Below, piece after piece: positions 60,539 to 64,000 of a stretch of 64,000 nt of DNA; position 1 is the stretch's first letter; each line of letters starts with the position of its first letter. A program made the position numbers and the translations under genes. Source of the stretch: JARYGU01 sp033795365 (GTDB lineage Bacteria > Pseudomonadota > Alphaproteobacteria > Rhizobiales > Rhizobiaceae). The notes under the pieces were generated by a model. The model was not told the DNA's origin. It saw only the letters and a list, made by a program, of their open reading frames with translations, and made no database searches. The stretch is taken from the NCBI GenBank assembly GCA_033795365.1, contig JARYGU010000003.1:310001-374000 (forward strand). The letters are read 5' to 3'.

Positions 60539-61848
60539 GTTCCCACTCCTTTATGGTTGCTGCGGATTGCTGTTGGCTTTCCGTCCAGTTCTGCCTTGGC
60601 CATGGGAACTTCCATGGCGCGAAGGGTCGAATGAAGAAGAATGTCCGCGCCCGTGACACAGAGGTTGGGCTCGACGAATTCGCGCGCATTGTGGCTGACG
60701 CCATCCCGGCACGGGACGAAGATCATGGCGGTCGGCGCGATGCGGCTTATGAAGAGCGCATCGTGGAACGCACCGGAAACGATGCGCCTGCTGGCCGTGT
60801 TGCGGGCCTCAGCAGAGGCCTCGATGCAGCGAAGCAGCGTTTCGTCGAAACGCGCGGGTTCCATGTCGAAGATGCGGTCGATGGCGACCGTGCACCCGGC
60901 TTCTCCGGCAGCCCGGCGAAGCGTGGCCGCAATCCAGGTCTCGATTGCGTCGAGCTCCCGAAGCTCCGGATGTCGGATATCGATGTAGAAGACGACTGCG
61001 GAAGGAATGGCGTTGACGCTGCCAGGTTCTACGGCGATGCGGCCAACCGTGAAGCGTGCGTCCGCGTCGCCCGGCATGATCGTATCATAGAGCCGCGAAA
61101 GGGCGGCTACGGCAGCGCGCATCGGATCACGGCGGGCGGAAAGCGGCGTCGTGCCCGCATGTCCCGCATCCCCGGAAACGCGCACTTGAAGCCAGCGGGC
61201 ACCCTGAACGCCGGTTACCACGCCGATCGGAATGCCCTCCTGTTCGAGGTGAGGAGCCTGCTCGATATGCAGTTCGATGTATCCGGCGATCGACTGGCCG
61301 AGCGGACGCATGCGGGCCCGAGGAAGGCTGGCGAGCGTGGCGGCGAGTTCAGCCGACAAAAGAGCACCGTCTGTGGCGCGGCTTGCAAGCAGCGCGTCGG
61401 ATAGGGTGCGGTTGACAAAAGCCTGCGCGCCCATGCTGCCCGGCGCGAAGCGGCAACCTTCTTCGTTGGTCCAGACGGCCAATTCGACGGGCGCGTCAGT
61501 TTCGATCCCCATGTCTTCCAGGCTTTCAAGCACTTCGAGCGCTGTGAGAACGCCGAGAGCGCCGTCGAAGCGGCCACCCGTCGGCTGGGTGTCGAGATGG
61601 CTTCCGATCAGGAATGGCGGATTGCCCGGAGAACGGCCGGCACGGCGCACGAAGAGGTTTGCCGCAGCATCCTGGAAGACCTCGAAGCCACGGGCAAGTG
61701 CGATCTCCGCGATCGCCGCGCGCGCCTGCCGGTCGCCTTGGGTCAGAGCCTGACGATCCACACCACCTTCCGACGTCGCGCCTATCGCGGCGAAGGCGTC
61801 GAGCCTGCAGGCCAGGCGAGTACCGTTGATCGATGGCATGAAGGTCAT
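60535..61848 (-). CDS. M20 family Zn-dependent amidase (N-carbamoyl-amino acid hydrolase type)
   Basis: This 437-residue hydrolase has GSHLDTQPTGGRFDGALG near 76, WTNEEGCRFAPGSMG near 124, ELHIEQAPHLEQEGIPIGVV near 197 and the C-terminal GAFHDALFISR near 379 with SHNAREF, a complete hydantoinase/carbamoylase signature. It typically cleaves N-carbamoyl or related linear amides. The ATG at 61848 is preferred over a TTG at 61896 because the family start aligns there. It is the first gene of the importer operon. It is only distantly similar to the M20 enzyme at 26840, which has an altered HIE motif. Confidence 0.92.
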   Translation of the reverse strand: MTFMPSINGTRLACRLDAFAAIGATSEGGVDRQALTQGDRQARAAIAEIALARGFEVFQDAAANLFVRRAGRSPGNPPFLIGSHLDTQPTGGRFDGALGVLTALEVLESLEDMGIETDAPVELAVWTNEEGCRFAPGSMGAQAFVNRTLSDALLASRATDGALLSAELAATLASLPRARMRPLGQSIAGYIELHIEQAPHLEQEGIPIGVVTGVQGARWLQVRVSGDAGHAGTTPLSARRDPMRAAVAALSRLYDTIMPGDADARFTVGRIAVEPGSVNAIPSAVVFYIDIRHPELRELDAIETWIAATLRRAAGEAGCTVAIDRIFDMEPARFDETLLRCIEASAEARNTASRRIVSGAFHDALFISRIAPTAMIFVPCRDGVSHNAREFVEPNLCVTGADILLHSTLRAMEVPMAKAELDGKPTAIRSNHKGVGT

Positions 61849-61897
61849 TGCGCGTCCGGCTCGTGTGGCGGCGGTCAATTCAATTTTCCTTCTCAAT

Positions 61898-61914
61898 ATT
61901 CAAGAGGCTTGAAT
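61898..61914. promoter_or_regulatory. Perfect palindrome, probable XRE-regulator operator
   Basis: ATTCAAG-AGG-CTTGAAT has 7-bp perfect arms and a 3-bp spacer, between the divergent M20 operon and XRE gene. Related sites lie at 62633-62673 on the other side of the regulator gene. Confidence 0.6.
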
Positions 61915-62017
61915 TAATGTCAATACGTTTGAATTGCATTCCTCGCGGTTTTCAGGAATATGGATTCGGTGCGACTTTTCGCCTTGCACGCTTCAGCGGC
62001 GCAAACACGAGGACATG

Positions 62018-62626
62018 ATGAAACGCAATGAAGTAAACGACGTCGACGGCGCGACCCTTTCTACCAGTGCGGCCCGGCTCGGCACGCGCCTCAGACTTGC
62101 GCGCCAGACACGCGGGCTGACGCTGAAGGCGTTGGCTGAGGAGGCTAACTGCTCCGAAAGCCTGCTGTCGAAGATCGAGAACGGAAGGGCCTCTCCGTCG
62201 CTTCCCATGCTGCACCGGCTGGTCAAGGTGCTTGGCACGAATATCGGCTGGATGTTCGAGGAAGCGGACGGCGAGGAGGGGATCGTCTTTCGCGCCGGCA
62301 CGAGACCGCTGATCTCGCTCGATCCGCTGCGCCGGGGCGAGGGCATCTCGCTGGAGCGCGTTATCCCCTATTCCCCCGGTCATTTGCTCCAGTGCAACAT
62401 CCACCATGTCGAAGAAGAAGGAGAAAGCGCCGGTCCCATCGAGCATGCCGGTGAGGAGGTTGGTTACGTCATCAGCGGCGAGGTGGAGTTGATCGTTGGC
62501 GACCAAGTCTTTCAGCTCAAACCTGGCGACGCCTTTGTCTTCAAGTCCGAAATACCGCATCACTACCGCAATGTCGGTCAGGGCCGCGCCAGCATCTTCT
62601 GGGTCAACACGCCGCCGACATTTTGA
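62018..62626 (+). CDS. XRE family regulator with C-terminal cupin
   Basis: This 202-residue regulator has a helix-turn-helix at about 20-75 (TRGLTLKALAEEANCSESLL, SKIENGRASPSLPMLHRLVK) and a cupin sensor at about 130-195 (HAGEEVGYVISGEVELIVGD, PGDAFVFKSEIPHHYRNVG). This is the SutR/PuuR-like architecture, common in regulators of amine and amino-acid catabolism. The ATG at 62018 has GAGG upstream at usable spacing; an ATG three bases earlier is equivalent. It is flanked on both sides by ATTCAAG/CTTGAAT elements and probably controls the divergent importer operon and the downstream amidase genes. Confidence 0.92.
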   Translation: MKRNEVNDVDGATLSTSAARLGTRLRLARQTRGLTLKALAEEANCSESLLSKIENGRASPSLPMLHRLVKVLGTNIGWMFEEADGEEGIVFRAGTRPLISLDPLRRGEGISLERVIPYSPGHLLQCNIHHVEEEGESAGPIEHAGEEVGYVISGEVELIVGDQVFQLKPGDAFVFKSEIPHHYRNVGQGRASIFWVNTPPTF

Positions 62627-62632
62627 TATTTA

Positions 62633-62673
62633 ATTCAAGTCTCTTGACAATGGTTCAAGCCTCTTGCTTGAAT
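62633..62673. promoter_or_regulatory. Operator-like repeats upstream of the amidotransferase-like gene
   Basis: ATTCAAG-TCT-CTTGACA (62633-62649) is the same palindrome as at 61898 with one mismatch. A second site follows with TTCAAG at 62654-62659 and CTTGAAT at 62667-62673. A TTGACA hexamer at 62644-62649 could be a -35 element overlapping the operator. Confidence 0.5.
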
Positions 62674-62725
62674 GGGACATCGTCTGGTGTCCGCGAGCGC
62701 CATCCATCTGAATTCGGGGAATGCC

Positions 62726-63496
62726 ATGTCCGCCTACAAAGTCCTGCTCGCCGGGGAATCCTGGGTCTCGACCTCCACCCATATCAAGGGCTTCGACCAG
62801 TTCCCGACCGCGACCTACCACACCGGGGCGGATGAGCTTCTTGCCGCTCTAAAGGGCGGTCCGCTCGACGTGCGCTTCATGCCCTCGCACGAGGCGCAGG
62901 CGGCATTCCCGCAATCGCTCGAGGCAATGCAGGAATATGATGCGATCGTCCTGTCCGATATCGGCGCCAACACGCTGCTTCTGCACCCTGATACCTGGAT
63001 CAAGTCGAAGCCGGCGCCGAACCGCCTGCGCCTGCTGCGCGATTATGTCCGCGAGGGCGGCGCGCTGCTGATGTACGGCGGCTATTACAGTTTCCAGGGC
63101 ATCAATGGCGGTGCGCGCTACCACAAGACGCCGATCGAGGAGATACTGCCTGTCTCCTGCCTGCCGGTAGACGACCGCGTCGAGGTGCCGGAAAGCTTTC
63201 TTCCTGTCGTGACCGGCCCGTCAAATCATCCGATTCTTGCAGGTCTCGGCACGGACTGGCCGATGCTCCTCGGCTTCAACGAGGTCGTCCTCAAGAAGGG
63301 TGCGGAAGTCCTCGCCACCGTTTCCACAAATTACGGTTCGCTGCCGCTGCTCGTCTCCGGCACCTACGGCAAGGGGCGCACCGTGGTCTGGACCTCGGAT
63401 GTCGGCCCACACTGGCTGCCGCCGGAATTTATCGCCTGGGACGGCTACAAGAAGCTCTTCGAGCAGCAGATCGTCTGGGCGATTGGCCGCGACTGA
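62726..63496 (+). CDS. Class I glutamine amidotransferase-like protein
   Basis: This 256-residue protein has a GATase1-like alpha/beta fold: YKVLLAGESWVSTSTHIKGF at the start, YDAIVLSDIGANTLLL near 72, LRDYVREGGALLMYGGYYSF near 103 and GRTVVWTSDVGPHWLPPEF near 217. The usual GATase nucleophile Cys in a GxCxG elbow is not visible; the elbow position reads YGGYYSF, as in the STM3548-like cytoplasmic group, whose role is unknown. The ATG at 62726 has GGGGA upstream. It lies directly before the nitrilase-family gene, 26 bp apart, under the probable control of the XRE-cupin regulator. Confidence 0.8.
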   Translation: MSAYKVLLAGESWVSTSTHIKGFDQFPTATYHTGADELLAALKGGPLDVRFMPSHEAQAAFPQSLEAMQEYDAIVLSDIGANTLLLHPDTWIKSKPAPNRLRLLRDYVREGGALLMYGGYYSFQGINGGARYHKTPIEEILPVSCLPVDDRVEVPESFLPVVTGPSNHPILAGLGTDWPMLLGFNEVVLKKGAEVLATVSTNYGSLPLLVSGTYGKGRTVVWTSDVGPHWLPPEFIAWDGYKKLFEQQIVWAIGRD

Positions 63497-63522
63497 ACTC
63501 CAACCTGACCGGCAGGTGCACA

Positions 63523-64000
63523 ATGGCCAAGCGCGTGAAGGAAGCCGCCCTCAAGGTGGCCAGCATCCAGATGGAGCCGGTCTTCGGCAGGACGGCCGAG
63601 AACGTTGCCCGCTCTCTCGCTCTCCTCGAAGAGGCGGCGGAAAAGGGCGCGAGGCTCGCGGTCCTGCCGGAGCTTTGCAACACCGGCTACGTCTTCGAGA
63701 GCCGCGAGGAATTGCGCTCGCTCGCCGAGGAGATTCCCGTCGGCCCGTCAACCGAGGCGTGGATCGAGGCGGCGTGCCGCCTCGACATGCACATCGTAGC
63801 CGGCATCACCGAGCGCGACGGCGAAGTCTTCTACAACTCCGCCGTCATCGTCGGACCTTCCGGTTATATCGGGCGCTACCGCAAGGTGCATCTCTGGGGC
63901 GAGGAAGCGCTCTATTTTACGCCCGGAGACCTCGGCTTTCCCGTCTTCGACACACCGGTCGGAAAGATCGGCTGTCAAATCTGCTACGACTGCTGGTTCC
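63523..64000 (+). CDS. Carbon-nitrogen hydrolase (nitrilase superfamily), 5' part
   Basis: The gene runs off the right edge; 159 codons are present. The Glu-Lys-Cys catalytic triad of the superfamily is visible: Glu in LAVLPELCNTGY near 50, Lys in GRYRKVHLWGEEALYF near 121 and Cys in IGCQICYDCWF near 154. The RYRKVHLWGEE and CYD context resembles N-carbamoylputrescine amidase and related omega-amidases more than true nitrilases. With M20 and M24 hydrolases in the divergent operon, it suggests stepwise breakdown of amide or carbamoyl bonds in the imported compound. Confidence 0.9.
   Translation, partial: MAKRVKEAALKVASIQMEPVFGRTAENVARSLALLEEAAEKGARLAVLPELCNTGYVFESREELRSLAEEIPVGPSTEAWIEAACRLDMHIVAGITERDGEVFYNSAVIVGPSGYIGRYRKVHLWGEEALYFTPGDLGFPVFDTPVGKIGCQICYDCWF

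Overview
The window is a high-GC, densely packed stretch of an alphaproteobacterial genome. The gene families point to the Rhizobiales (Rhizobium/Ensifer/Shinella/Mesorhizobium type): IalB-family invasion proteins, a DUF4189 protein, a B12-dependent EutBC pair without microcompartment genes, many NitT/TauT-type and peptide-type ABC importers, and Tat-exported two-subunit molybdenum hydroxylases. The mix of catabolic operons, IS debris and dead genes suggests an accessory chromosomal island or megaplasmid; the replicon cannot be named from this sequence. No rRNA, tRNA or CRISPR array was seen.

Layout. (1) 1-77: start of a beta-glucosidase gene, divergent from an AraC regulator (271-1314). (2) 1316-11949, all minus strand: a monooxygenase block (HpaB-like oxygenase, flavin reductase, RidA, DUF1028, aldehyde dehydrogenase), then a LysR regulator, then a NitT/TauT-type ABC importer with a GMC oxidoreductase. 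Together these look like uptake and oxidative breakdown of an unidentified small, probably cyclic, compound. (3) 12799-13710: a second AraC regulator. (4) 14208-21591, plus strand: a surface/invasion island with a 1456-residue trimeric autotransporter adhesin, two IalB proteins, a DUF4189 protein and two unknowns. (5) 21869-34341, minus strand: one 11-gene run with a peptide-type ABC importer, DeoR regulator, M20 amidohydrolase, two choline/ethanolamine-kinase-like proteins, an inositol-monophosphatase-like enzyme and EutB/EutC. An IS3 remnant lies between it and the adhesin island.

(6) 34729-38556: a DedA membrane protein and a molybdenum hydroxylase pair, separated by 308 bp rich in perfect inverted repeats. 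(7) 38950-51918: a duplicated and decaying region. It holds three copies of one AraC_N regulator gene (one intact, two broken), two transporter/dehydrogenase pairs in mirror order, broken MFS and metallo-beta-lactamase genes around an IS110 remnant, and an intact SDR-MarR pair. (8) 52017-53037: an internally deleted IS3 element. (9) 53681-56807: a second molybdenum hydroxylase operon with its own cytochrome c. (10) 57198-64000: an ABC importer with M24 and M20 hydrolases, facing an XRE-cupin regulator, a glutamine-amidotransferase-like protein and a nitrilase-family amidase. The latter set is probably controlled through ATTCAAG/CTTGAAT palindromes on both sides of the regulator gene.

The least expected items are the EutBC-kinase-phosphatase operon with its degenerate ABC nucleotide-binding domain, the adhesin/IalB island, the hairpin cluster at 35492-35611, and the record of gene decay between 38.9 and 53 kb. 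Families were assigned by eye from motifs; substrates are inferences.
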